The notes beneath the pieces were generated by a model. The model worked only from the letters and a program-made list of their open reading frames with translations. It was not told where the DNA came from and did no database searches. The position numbers were made by a program, and so were the translations under genes. From Sequoia sempervirens (taxonomy: Eukaryota; Streptophyta; Pinopsida; Cupressales; Cupressaceae): 64,000 bases of DNA. Below, piece after piece: positions 35,659 through 48,235 of the stretch (its first letter is position 1; the number at the start of each line of letters is the position of its first letter). The stretch lies in NCBI GenBank assembly GCA_007258455.2, contig VDFB02321329.1, positions 124,001 through 188,000 on the forward strand. Reading direction: 5' to 3'.

Positions 35659-37659
35659 TTAGGGGACTTGTCTCATTCTAGTGTGACACCCCTTCCTAAC
35701 CCCAGCTTTGAAAAATGTAAGACCAAAGTAAGGTAGGTTGCGTATTGTGCTTGGATGTAGAGATATCCCCGAGTCAATAAAAAAAAAATAGTTGATACTT
35801 ATTAATCATTTTTGAAAGGGTTTAGATTGAAATATTTCGATTAATAGGAAACCAATTTACAAAAAAATCATAATGTGATTTAAGTATGCATGTTATATAC
35901 ATCCTCAGTGGACTAGTCTCGCCCTAGTGTGACACCCCTTCTCGACCCCAACTTGGCAGAATGTAAGATCAAGGTAAGGCGGGTTGTGTGTTGTGTTTAG
36001 ACTTAGCAATACCCACGAGTCAACTAAAAAAATAAATTGTTATACTTTTTTATCATTTTTGAAACAGGTTAGATTGAAATATTTTGATTAATTGGAGACC
36101 AATTTACTAAAAATTCATAATGTAATTTTAGTATACATGTTATATACATCCTTAGGGGACTAGTCTCTCCCTAGCGTGACACCTTTTCTTGACCCTAACT
36201 TGGAAAATTATAAGACCAAGGTAAGGTGGTTTGTGTGTTGTGCTTGGTCATAGGGATACCACTAAATCAATAAAAAAGAATAACTAGTTGATATTTTTTT
36301 ATCATTTTTGAAAGAGGTTTAAATTGAAATATTTTGATTAATTGCAGTCCAATTTTCAAAAAAATCATAATGTAATTTTAATGTACCTGTTAGATACATG
36401 TTACATACATCCTCAGATGACTAGTTTCACCCTGGTGTGACACCCCTTCCCGACCCCAACTTGGCAGAATGTAAGACTAAGGTAAAACGGGTTGTGTGTT
36501 GTGTTTAGTCGTAGAGATACGTTAATTAATAAAAAACAAAAAAAAGAGTTTATACAATCTTATCATTTTTGAAATGGGTTTAAATTAGAATATTTTGATT
36601 AATTGTAGGTGAATTTACAAAAAACTTATAATGTGATTTTAATGTACCTATTAGATACATCTTTAGTAGACTAGTCTTACCCTAGCTTGACACCACTTTT
36701 TGACCCCAACTTGGCAGAATGTAAGACCAAAGTAAGGTAGGTTGTGTGTTATGCTTGGTCGTTTGAATATCTTGAATCAATAAAAAAGAAAAAGTTAATA
36801 TTTTTTTATCATTTTTGAAATGGGTTTATCTATTGAAATATGTTTTGATTAATTATAGGTCAGAAAAAAATTATAATGTGATTTTAGTGTACCTGTTATG
36901 TACATACTTAGGGGACTAGTCTCACCCTAGCGTGACACCCTTTCCCAACCCCAACTTGGTAGAATGTAAGACCAAGGTAAGGTGGGTTGTGTGTTGCACT
37001 TGGCGTGGAGATATCCCAAAGCCAATAAAAAAAGAAATAGTTGATATTTTTTATCGTTTTTGAAAGCGATTTAGATTGAAATATTTTGATGAATTGAAAA
37101 TCAATTTACAAAATAATCATAATGTGATTTTAGTATACCTGTTACATATATATATCTTTAGGGGACTTGTTTCATCCTAACGTGACACCCCTTCCTGACC
37201 CCAACTTGGCAGAATGTAAGACCAAGGTAAGGTGGGTTGCGTGTTGTGCTTGGACATAGGTATATCCTTTAGTCAATAAAAAAGAATAAATAGTTGATAC
37301 CTTTTTATCATTTTTGAAAGTGTTTAGATTGAAATATTTTGAATAATTGGAGACCAATTTACTAAAAAATCATAATGTGATTTTAGTACGCATGTTATAT
37401 ATATCCCCAGGGGACTACTCTCGCCCTATTGTGACACCCTTTCCCGTCCCCAAATTAATAGATTGTAAGACCATGGTAAGGTGGTTTGCGTGTTGTGTTT
37501 GGTCATAGGGATACCCCTGAATCAATAAAAAAGGAATAAATAGTTGATACATTTTTATCATTTTTGAAAGAGGTTTAGATTGAAATATTTTGATTAATTG
37601 GAGGCCAATTTACAAAAAAAATCATAATGAAATTTTAATGTAGTTGTTAGATAAATGTG
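29516..37659 (+). repeat. Satellite higher-order repeat array, six-monomer unit of about 1.48 kb
   Basis: Monomers of about 245 bp recur in the order F (TAGTTT...CGTTAATTAATAAAA), G (TAGACTAGTCTTGCCCTAGC and TTGACACCAC), A (GACACCCTTTCCCAACCCC, GTTGCACTTGG), B (GGGGACTTGTCTCGTCCTAG), C (TTGTTATACC) and D (ATACCCCTGAATCAATAAAA). The B-type tag lies at 30231, 31713, 33191, 34667, 35664 and 37163: spacings 1482, 1478, 1476, 997 and 1499 bp. The 997-bp step is a four-monomer variant in which a C-type head near 34900 is fused to an F-type body, removing D. No coding content; frames within it are chance. Confidence 0.95.
35620..35656. repeat. (TA)n expansion inside a satellite monomer
   Basis: The short TTACATATATCTTTAGG word at the A/B monomer junction has expanded to about 18 TA units here. 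The related spot at 37145-37158 shows a smaller expansion. Confidence 0.93.
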
Positions 37660-38503
37660 TTTTTAAGCAAAAGTGGCAATCCACTATATTATATTATATT
37701 TTTAAAATAAGTAATACAAAACCCTGATTCAATAGGGCATTCCGACAGGAAAGAATCTGAAAGAAAACCTCCTGTTATAGCCCAAATAGTTACATAATTT
37801 CAATACAAAGCCCAAATAATTACATAATTTCAGTACATATCATCCCTCTTTGCTTTGATACAATAACACTTTATGCCTATTTACAATTTTCTGTCATAAT
37901 ACAATTTCCATTTGTTGCACCTTGTAAAACCAGGAGTGAAAATTTGCTAAAACATTATGGTAGCAGCACTACAAAAAATGCACCAAAAATATCCTTCGGA
38001 TTATGCTTCAATTTGCATGATAACTAGTAAATTCCATCCTTTCTCTCCATTACCCGCATCCTTAGGCATATTATGTTGGTCAAAATTTAGGCAAAAAACC
38101 TATCAGCTATTAAATTTCATAAAAACTCAATCTCCATCGGAGCTAATTGCTCATTCTCATCTTGGACTTCATCTGACATGTCAACAAGCTGCTCATCTTC
38201 CACACCAGGTAAATACTAAAAAGTGTAGGCAAACTGAGACTCACCAACTTGCATCTCACCAGAATTTTGTACTCACTTGCAGAAAATTTGTATTTTGCTC
38301 ATCAACTGCAGCCTCAGCCAAAGGCTCTTCATTAAGATTGAGTTCAATAGCAATTCGAACTCCAAACAATTGTAACTGAACATCCCCAGTTTGAACATTT
38401 ACCTCTAACATTTCTCGGGAAAAAGTACTTTCCACTTCGGCTTCATGTTCACCCACAACCTGAATCGAATTATTCCCATTTGACTGTATTTGTGCTTGGC
38501 AAG
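37660..38503 (-). pseudogene. Captured 3' end of an unidentified host gene inside the satellite
   Basis: Non-satellite DNA of ordinary composition replaces about 165 bp of an F monomer. On the minus strand an open frame runs from the junction (38503) to 38277, with no Met at its start, and contains the words LFGVRI and ELNLNEEP. It is followed by a consensus donor GTGAGT (38276-38271). A TTTTTAG acceptor ends at 38216, and the next 33 codons (38215-38117) stay in frame to TGA and are acidic. The implied intron is only 61 bp, short for plants. The remaining 450 bp look like a 3' untranslated region. LFGV and LNLN resemble short plant repression motifs (R/KLFGV, EAR), but the gene is not identified. 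Confidence 0.55.
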
Positions 38504-41500
38504 ACACATTTTTATCGTTTTTGAAATGGGTTTAAATCATAATATTTTGATTAATTAGAGGTCAATTTACAAAAAAATATAATGTGATTTTATTGTACAT
38601 GTTAGATATATCTTTGGTAGACTAGTCTTGCCCTAGTTTGACACCACTTTCTGACCACCACATGGCAGAATGTTGCGTGTTATGCTTGGTCGTCGATATA
38701 TCTTGAGTCAATAAAAAAAAAAGAGTTAATACTTTTTGATCATTTTTGAAATGGGTTTAGGTTGAAATATGTTTTGATTAATTACAAGCCAAAAAAAAAA
38801 AATCATAATGTGGTTTTAGTGTACCTGTTACATTCATACTTAGGGGACTAGTCTCGCCCTAGCATGACACCCTTTCCCAACCCCAACTTGAAAAAATGTA
38901 AGACTAAGGTAAGGCGGGTTGCGTATTACACTTGGTCATGGAGATATCCCTGAGTCAATAAAAAAAGAAATAGTTGATACATTTATATCATTTTTGAAAG
39001 GGGTTTAAATTGAAATATTTTGATTAATTGAAAATTAATTTACAAAAAAATCATAATGCGATTTTAGTGAACCTGTTACATATATCTCTAGGGGACTTGT
39101 CTCATCCTAGTGTGACACCCCTTCCTAACCCCAACTTGGTAGAATGTAAGACCATGGTAAGGTGGGTTGCATGTTGTTCTTGGACATAGGGATATCCTTG
39201 AGTCAATAAAAAAAAATAGTTAATATCTTTTTATCATTTTTGAAAGGGTTTAGATTGAAATATTTTGATTAATTGGAGACCAATTTACAAAAAAAACATA
39301 ATGTGATTTTAATATGCATGTTATATACATCCTCAGGGGACTAGCCTCGCCGTAGCATGACACCCTGTTTCGACCCCAACTTGGCAAAATGTAAGATTAA
39401 GGTAGGGCAGGTTGCATGTTGTGGTTAATCGTAGGGATACCCCTGAGTCAATAAAAAATAATAAATAGTTGATATTTTTTTATTGTTTTTGAAAGGGGTT
39501 TAGATTGAAATATTTTGATTAATTAGAGGCCAATTTACAAAAAAATCTTAATGTAATTTTAATGTACTTGTTAGATACATGTTACATACATCCTCAGATG
39601 ACTAGTTTTACCCTGGCGTGACACCCCTTTCAAACACCAAATTGGAAAAATGTAAGACTAAGGTAAGGCGGGTTGTGTGTTGCATTTGGTCGTGGAGATA
39701 CCCCTGAGTCAATAAAAAAAAAAGATATTTTAAATCTTTTTTGAAAGGGGTTTAGATTGAAATATTTTGATTACTTGGAGGTCAATTTACAAAAAAAACA
39801 TAATGTGATTTTAGTGTACCTATTACATACATCTTCAAAAGACTAGTCTCGTTTTAACATGACACCCCTTCATGACCCCAACTTGGAAAAATTTAAAACC
39901 AAGGTAAGGAGGGTTGTGTGTGAAATAGTTGATACCTTTTTTATCGTTTTCGAAAAGGGTTTAGATTGAAATATTTTGATTAATTGTAGGCCACTTACAA
40001 AAAAATCATAATGTGTTTTTAGTTTACTTGTAACATACATCCTTAGGGGACTAGTCTCGCCCTAGAGTGACACCCCTTCTCAACCCCAACTTGGCAGAAT
40101 GTAAGACCAAGGTAAGGTGGAGTCAATAAAAAAGGAGTTCATACATTTTTATCATTTTTGAAAGGGGTTTAGATTGGAATATTTTGATTAACTGAAAGCC
40201 AATTTACAAAAAAATAAAAATGTGATTTTAATGTACCTTTTACATACATTTTTAGGTGACTAGTTTCGCTTTAGCATGACACCCCCTCCCGACCACAAAT
40301 TGGAAGAATGTAAGACCAATGTAAGGTGGGTTGCGTATTGTGCTTGATCGTAGAGATACTCTTGAGTCAATAAAAAAAAAAGTTCATACCTTTTTATCGT
40401 TTTTTGAAATGGGTTTAGATTGAAATATATTTTGATTAACTGGAGGGAAATTTATAAAAAAATAATAATGTGATTTTAATGTACATGTTAGATACATCCT
40501 TAGGGGACTAGTCTCGCCCTAGTTTGACACCACTTCCCAACCCCAACTTGGCAGAATGTAAGACCAAGGTAAGGCATGTTGTGTGTTGTGCTTGGATGTA
40601 GGGATAGCCCTGAATCAATAAAAAAAAATTGTTATAACTTTTTATAATTTTTGAAATGGTTTAGATTGAAATATTTTGATTAATTGGAGACCAATTTACT
40701 AAAAATTCATAATGTGATTTTAGTATACATATTATATACATCCTCAGGGGACTAGTCTCACCCTAGCATGACACCCTTTCTCAACCCCAACTTGGTAAAT
40801 TGTAAGACCAAGGTAAGATGGTTTGTGTGTTGTGCTTGGTCGTAGGGATACCCCTGAATCAATAAAAAAAGTTTAGATTGGAATATTTTTGATTAACCGG
40901 AGGCTAATTTACAAAAAAATCATAATGTGATTTTAGTGTACCTGTTACATACATCCTAGGGTGACAAGTTTCACCCTAGCATGACACCCCTTCTCGACCC
41001 CAACTTGGCAAAATATAAGACCAAGGCAGGTTGCGTGTTGTGCTTGGTCGTAGAGATACTTTGAATCAATAAAAAAATAAAGAATGAGTTCATATCTTTT
41101 TATTGTTTTTGAAATGGATTTAGATTGGAATATTTTAATTAATTGGAGGCCAATTTACAAAAAAATCATAATGTGATTTTAGTGTACATGTTAGATACAT
41201 CCTTAATAGACTAGTCTTGCCCTAGCTTGACACTACTTTCCGACCCCAACTTGGCAAAATGTAAGACCAAAGTAAGGCAGGTTGTGTGTTATGCTTGGTT
41301 GTCAGGATATATATTGAGTTAATAAAAAAGAAAGAGTTCATACATTGTTATCATTTTTGAAATGGGTTTTAGATTGGAATAGATTTTGATTAATTAGAAG
41401 TTAGAAAAAATCATAATGTGATTTTAATGTACTTGTTACATGCATATTCATGGGACTAGTCTCACTCTAATTTGACACCTCTTTTCGACCCCAACTTGGC

Positions 41501-43414
41501 AGAATGTAAGACCAAGGTAAGGCGGGTTGTGTGTTGCACTTGGTTGTGGAGATGTCAATAAAAAAAGAAAATAGTTGATACATTTTTTATCATTTTTGAA
41601 AGGGGTTTAGATAGAAATATTTTGATTAATTGAAGGCCAATTTATAAATAAATCATGTGATTTTAGTGTACCTAATAAATACATCCTAAGGGGACTAGTC
41701 TTGTCCTAGCGTGACGCACCTTCCTGAACCCAACTTCGCAGAATGTACGACCAAGGTAAGGCGGGTTGTGTGTTGTGCTTGGACGTAGGGATACCCGTGG
41801 GTCAATAAAATAAAGTAGATACCTTTTTATCATTTTTGAAAAGGTTTAGATTGAAATATTTTGATCAATTGGAAGTCAATTTACAAAAAAATCATAATGT
41901 GATTTTAAATTACAAAAAAATAGTCTCACCCTAGTGTGACACCCCTTCCCAATGCCAACTTTGTAGATTGTAATACCAAGGTAAAATGGTTTGTGTGTTG
42001 TGTTTGGTCATAGGGATACCCCTGAATCAATAAAAAAAGAATAAATAGTTGATAAATTTTTATCGTTTTTGAAAGAGGTTTAGATTGAAATATTTTGATT
42101 AATTGGAGGCCAATTTACAAAAAAACATAATGTAATTTTAATTTACCTGTTAGATACATGTTACTTACATCCTCAGATGACTAGTTTCACCATGGTGTGA
42201 CACCCCTTCGTGATCCCAACTTGGCAGAATGTAAGACTAAGGTAAAACAGGTTGTGTGTTTTGTTTAGTCGTAGAGATACGTTAATTAATAAAAAACAAA
42301 ATAAGAGTTCATACATTTTTATCATTTTTGAAATGGGTTTAAATCATAATATTTTGATTAATTGTGGGTCAATTTACAAAAAAATTATAATGTGATTTTA
42401 ATTTACCAGTTAGATACATCTTTAGTAGACTAATCTTACCCTAGCTTGACACCACTTTCTAACCCCAATTTGGCAAAATGTAAGACCAAAGTAAGGCAGG
42501 CTATGTGTTATACTTGGTCGTCGGGATTTTTTGAATCAATAAAAAAGAAAAAGTTAATACTTTTTTATCATTTTTGAAATGGGTTTAGATTGAAATATGT
42601 TTTGATTAATTATAGGCCAGAAAAAAAATCATAATGTGATTTTAGTGTACCTATTATGTACATTCTTAGGGGACTAGTCTCACCCTAGCATGACACCCTT
42701 TCCCAACCCCAACTTGGCAGAATGTAAGACCAAGGTAAGGTGGGTTGTGTGTTGCACTTGGTCGTGGAGATATCCCGAAGTCAATAAAAAAATAAATAGT
42801 TGATACATTTTTATCATTTTTGAAAGTGATTTAGATTGAAATATTTTGATTAATTGAAAATCAATTTACAAAAAAATCATAATGTGACTTTAGTATACCT
42901 GTCACATATATATAACTTTAGGGGACTTGTCTCGTCCTAGCGTGACACCCCTTCCTGACCCTAACTTGGCAAAATGTAAGACTAAGGTAAGGTGGGTTGT
43001 GTGTTGTGCTTGGACATAGGGATATCCCTTAGTCAATAAAAAGAATAAATAGTTGATACCTTTTTATCATTTTGAAAGTGTTTAGATTGAAATATTTTGA
43101 ATAATTGGAGACCAATTTACTAAAAAAATCATAATGTGATTTTAGTACGCATGTTATATACATCCTCAGGGGACTAGTCTCGCCCTATCATGACACCCCT
43201 TCTCGACCCCAACTTGTCAGATTGTAAAACCAAGGTAAGGCGGTTTGTGTGTTGTGCTTGGTCATCGAAATATATCTTGAGTCACTAAAAAAAAAAATTT
43301 AATATTTTTTAATCATTTTTGAAGTGAGTTTAAATTGAAATATTTTTTGATTAATTAAAAGCCAGAAAAAAATCATAATGTGATTTTAGTGTACCTGTTA
43401 TGTATATACATAGT
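38504..43414 (+). repeat. Satellite array, forward orientation, variable monomer order
   Basis: About 20 monomers. B-type tags at 39103 and 42923 and G-type monomers near 38610, 41200 and 42420 show the higher-order order is present but mixed with deleted and unusual monomers between 39590 and 41950. The stretch from 40059 onward is the partner of the inverted copy at 1-5144. Confidence 0.94.
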
Positions 43415-43419
43415 GGACA
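43415..43419. repeat. Left target-site duplication of element B
   Basis: GGACA here, GGATG at 59363-59367, and GGACG beside the inverted copy of the same junction (minus strand of 1784-1788). The three fit one ancestral GGACG in which the CG has become CA or TG by deamination. Confidence 0.65.
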
Positions 43420-43688
43420 TGTAGCACCACTCTGGTTTGCCATGTTGTTAGATAGCGTGTTTATTTTGACAGACTCAGATACCTTATTATGGTTTTATGA
43501 TCATTGGCTTTAGAGCGATGTAGATGTTATACTGTGATGAGATGATGCACTATATGGATGTTATGTTTCATGTTATGTTTTTTATTAGCATAGTTGTTAA
43601 TATTGATATATGCTTATCTTTTGATTAATGATGATTTACTTTCATCAGTCTTGATGTGACTATATTGGTGAAGGGGACGGGATTACAT

Positions 43689-43704
43689 CACTCACATGCG
43701 AGCG
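43689..43704 (+). other. Conserved LTR stem-loop 1 (family B, 5' LTR)
   Basis: CACTCACATGCGAGCG, the counterpart of CACTCG...CGAGTG in family A. Pairing is weaker here; the 3' LTR copy at 51882-51897 reads CACTCACATGTGAGCG. Confidence 0.45.
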
Positions 43705-43806
43705 CCCTGTGATTCCGTGATTTCTCCTCACGGTGTAACTGTTATGTTTTATCCATGTACAACATTCGTTTTGATTACGAGATTGCAGGTACAGGACATC
43801 GTCTCC

Positions 43807-43822
43807 ACCTGGCTTCATAGGT
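43807..43822 (+). other. Conserved LTR stem-loop 2 (family B, 5' LTR)
   Basis: ACCTGGCTTCATAGGT; one pair is lost relative to the ACCTG/CAGGT form in the other family B copies. Confidence 0.45.
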
Positions 43823-46440
43823 TTAAGTGTGTCCATATCCCAACGGTATTGTTGATTGGGAGATAGTAACGGGGTTCCCTTGTCAAACGACAACCCTATC
43901 ATAGTGTGTCGTCAGTTTGTGTCTAGTTTGTTGTTGGGTCATGTCGTCTTTGATGTTTTGATAATTTATTATCGATGGGAATTATATGTGAAAATTAATG
44001 TTTAAGTGGATTGCAAATGTTAAATTATGTATTTTAGATTAAATTGTTATTTAATTTAATTTAATTTATTTTATTCAATTGGTAAGGTAATTTAATCTAT
44101 TGATTAACTTTATCTTATTAAATGGATAAATTAATTAATTAAACTAAAGTTGTTGATTAAATAAATTAAATAATTAAATCTTAGTAAATGGATAAATTAA
44201 TTAATTAAACTAAAGTTGTTGATTAAATAAATTAAATAATTAAAGTTGTTTTGTTAAGTGCATAGATTAAGAGATTTAAATTTATTTGAAATGAAATTTT
44301 GTTTTAAATTATTTAAAAACAAAATATTTTGAAAATGCATAAGGAGGAAATAACTATGGTGGTTGAGAGAGATATTTGTAAATTTTGACTAAGTGTTGAG
44401 AGTTTATGGAGGAATTTGTTGGAAAAAGGAAAATATCTTGGAAATTTTTGCTAACATGTTCCTTTAATTGCTTTATTTTTTTTAGAAGCTTTGAATTTTT
44501 TTTAATTTTGAAAAGATGTTTTAAAGCTTGCTATAAATTTTTGAAAATCTTGTCTGTAAACAAAATTGAAAACCTCTGTTGAAAATTATGGAAAAATTTA
44601 GATCCTTGTAGGGAAACAAACTCTTACAACAAAAGAATTGAAAGAGGAACAAAATAAATTTTGTTAACCTTTGTGTTTGGATTTAAGTTTATTTTTTTCA
44701 ATACAATTTAGAAATTGAAATTAAGAATTTGTGCTTGAAAATTCTTTGTTGTAGCTCTTTCTGTAGGAAAATGTCCAATTTAACTATAAAATGGAAATTT
44801 TAGATATATATATTCTGTTAATATATATACATATATTATTTATATATAATTTTGTTTCCATACTAGAAAATTTTCTGTAAAAAAAATTATTTGGGAAAAA
44901 CCTCTGTAATCGTCGTACGATGAAATCATGGAACAGGAGAAATTGATTTTTTTTTTTTTTTTGAAAGAATGTTGGCTGGGGGAGCTACCCCCACAGCCGC
45001 CCCCATGGGGAGGTTGTTGTGGAGGCAGCTACACTGTCCACCACAGCCACCCCCACAAGGGGAGGCTGTGTGGTGGCCGCCCCAGCAGGGTTGACTGCGT
45101 CCCCTGCCTAGGCGTGGGGATTACTTTTTAAAATGTTTTTTTTATACATAATATAGATTTTAGATATGTATATATATAATATTATATTATATATATTATT
45201 AATAATATATATTATATATATTATTAATAATATATATAATATATATTATATAAATATATATATATAGATTTATATTTATATGTATTTCAAAAAAAAATTA
45301 TATATATATATATATATATTATATATATTTTATATATTATTTTTAATATATAATAATATGTATATTTTATTTGCATATTTAATTGGCAGATAATTGGATT
45401 TGATTTAAATGATTTAGAATTTAAATTGATTTTATAAATATATATTTAAATAGTATTTATATGTTTAAATATATATTTATATTTAAATACAATTATTTTA
45501 AGATTATTTTATTATACTAGATGCAAATGTTGATTTTATAATGAAATGATTTTATTTAAAAAAAAAATTGACTCTTATCATTAGTTGTAATTGAGAAAAT
45601 TTGAAGTAAAACAATTGGTTTAGTTCCTTATTTAAAATGTGAATGGAATTAAACAATTAGGTTTTTGAATTCCTTAATGTTGCAAATGTAATTTTATTTA
45701 CTTTGGGTATTTGCAAACGATGTATTATTGAATTATTTGGATTTAGGAAATCCTAAAGTTAGATTAATATGTTGCCTGAAATTGTTCTTTTTAAGTTGTG
45801 TTTTCTCTCATTCTTATTGTTGGGCAAATGAGTTATTTGTTTATGTAAGACTTCTGGATATGTTTCCTTGAGATGGGGATTGTAACTTATGTCGATTTAG
45901 CTTTGAAATAACTTGGGTAGTGCACGTGGTATTTTATCAGGTTTGGTCACCTGGTTCTATGAACAAGTTGTGTTGTATATTGTTATTGAGTGGGTATTTG
46001 TAATTGGTTATGTGCACTTGGTTTACCCTATGTTAGTGGAATTGATCCCTTAGGTTGTTAATAAGGGAGTGGCTTTTCATGGGGGCCGACACACAAAGTG
46101 GTGTCTGAGTAACTCAGGAAGAGTTAGATTAATCAGTGATAATAAATATGTTAAGGGAAAGGGGTAGTTTAAACACTTAACTTTTATTAATGCCTCGCTC
46201 ATGGACTCAAGGGCTAGTAAAGACTTGGGATGAGACAAGAATTCTTGGAATGGAAAGATCAGTATCTTGTCTCTATGAGAGATTATCGATTCCGCATAGG
46301 ATTACATATGGGGCTGGATTTCATAAGAGGTCACTAGGGTAACCCAAGATGGGGGTCGGGGCCTAGGAAGTTTCGCCAAGGTAACCCATGCAACTTTGTG
46401 ATGACACTTCTATGACAACCATCAGTCAGTCTTTTGTATT

Positions 46441-47535
46441 GGGTGAAGCCACAATAGTGGTTTACAATTCAAGTGAGGAAGGAAAACTCACAAAAAATGA
46501 CCCCAAAGTAAAAAAAAGTGATTTTGGGGGTTCGTACAAACCTACTGGTTCAACCGAACACATTAGGGGTTCGTTCAAACTAGGGTTGGAGCGAACCCCT
46601 TTAAATTTTGGCCGCCAAAATCAAAAAACAAATGCATGGCAAAGGGATTCAAATGAACCCCCTTGAAATGGTTCACTCGAACCAAGGTTCGGTCGAACCC
46701 GGGTTCGAGCAAACCCCTTTGGGTTCGTTCTAACCCCCCTTGCCCTTCATCCCCCTCCTGAGACACAAAAAAAGTCTAATTTTTTACGCTTTAGAGCTCG
46801 GGTTGAGGATGAAAATAGAGGAGTCTTCAGAAACCAATCTGGAATCAGATAGTCCTCAGAACGAGCTATCCAATGAATATAATTTTAATATGTTTTGGTT
46901 TTATTATGTACTTATTTTTTAGTTTCATTAAATATAGGTTCTTCACCAAAAATAGTGGTCTATGTTCTGCACATTTAGAAAAATAGTAGATTATCAAAAA
47001 AAAATTGAAAAATATGAGTGCACCAGCTATTGAAGTCTTTGATCCAACAAAAAAAAATTGAATTTTGATATATACAAAAAAGTTACGTGTTATACAGTCG
47101 CGCTATGTCTGAATTGTAATTGGTTTGACTTCGAAACTTGATTAAAGAAAAAATATTTAATAAAAAACTATCTAACCAAGTGGAAGCACTAGATATCGGA
47201 GTTAAAAATCTAAATTTGAAAGAATTAGAATTTTATCCTTCATGGAAAAAAAGTTATGCGTTATACGGTGTGTGTCACTTTTTAAAAATGTTGTTTTCTG
47301 AAAAAAACTAGTTTTTGTGGGAGCTGGAAAAAGAAGTGCAATCTGATTCCAAAAATTTTGAAAAAAATATTTTTAGAATCTATAGACAAAATGTGACAAG
47401 ACTCTAGTTTGCATAATCTTCAAATTCCTCACAGTTTAGCCGCTATAGATGCCCGAATATGAAGATTTAGTTAAAAATAATAATTTCAATGTCTAGTTTG
47501 GCCAAAAATTGTAAACCACTATTGTAGGATCACCC
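46441..47535. mobile_element. TIR DNA-transposon-like element, 1.1 kb, in the 5' LTR
   Basis: Left end GGGTGAAGCCACAATAGTGG followed by TTTACAATT; right end reads inward on the minus strand as GGGTGATCCTACAATAGTGG followed by TTTACAATTTT. These form imperfect terminal inverted repeats of about 29 bp. TATT is present on both sides (46437-46440 and 47536-47539), and the 3' LTR has the empty site at about 54745-54750. No transposase frame is present, so it is non-autonomous. The interior has a cluster of GGTTCG and CGAACC words at 46560-46740, including GGTTCGGTCGAACC. Superfamily not assigned. Confidence 0.85.
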
Positions 47536-48235
47536 TATTTTGTAATTTATCATTGTTATCTGGAAGCATTGTAACCATCATGTTGGAATTGTACTTGTGT
47601 AGTTTAATATTGTTTTTGCCTATGTCTAGAGGTTGTAGGTTTTGCTTAGGAAGCTCTTTTACTATCTCCTAGCATGAGGGTTGGTCCTACGGGTACCACA
47701 TGGTTGGGTGGAATGTGCATCTTACACCATTGGGTCCCTAGTTCTTGTTTGTGATGGCGGGTACTTCCTGTTTGGAGAGTTCGTGTGTATCAGTGAATTT
47801 GTACTTCTCCTATGTCACTTTTGTATCAATTGGATACCTTGTAATTGTATCACTCCTCATGTGTTATTCGAGGGGAACCTTTGTACTATGTAATTGTAAC
47901 ACTTTTGTATAAACTATCTCATTTGGACATGAGAGTTGTAATTGTAATATTAAATAAATGCAATGTGTGAATGGATTCATTATTGTACTTTATAGCTTAA
48001 ATGATGTATTTTAATGTTTTGGATGTATGATCTTTAGTTCATGAGTAATAAATATAAGTTATGCTTAGTAACTTTTGTTAGTAATGGGTATTGTAAGTAA
48101 GCATCGTCACGTACCTTAGAGAATGTATGTGTAAGTGTAGTTTACTTTACTTGTTTAATTACTCTTTAAAAAAAAAAAAAAATCACTTTCATTTGTGTGT
48201 GGCATTCTCTAGGGGTTTGTGGCGGGCGTTACACA

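Larger units (their letters stand above)
43420..48233 (+). repeat. 5' LTR of element B with nested TIR element
   Basis: Begins TGTAGCACC and ends GGCGTTACA, two bases before the primer binding site. 4.81 kb including a 1.1-kb insertion, so the LTR proper is about 3.7 kb. Landmarks: stem-loop cassettes 43689-43822, a duplicated 70-bp segment at 44110-44235, a GC-rich island at 44970-45115, AT tracts to 45330, conserved block GGGAGTGGCTTTTCATGGGG near 46064 and the CTAGCATGAGGG block near 47670. The 3' LTR has a 120-bp segment near 52637-52765 that this LTR and the copy at 1-1783 lack. Confidence 0.92.

Noticed and set aside
29516..37659. TTTAGGG words in B-type monomers as possible telomere repeats
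   Set aside because: Only one copy per monomer within CTTTAGGGGAC; never tandem. Chance match to the plant telomere unit.
46388..46666. 92-codon open frame
   Set aside because: It crosses the junction between LTR and TIR element and contains inverted-repeat words; no domain is recognisable.
46686..46707. GGTTCG words as a Pol III B box or tRNA-like gene
   Set aside because: No A box at suitable spacing, and the words form repeated palindromes rather than a tRNA fold. No tRNA gene was found in the window; the TGGTATCAGAGCC sites are retrotransposon primer binding sites.
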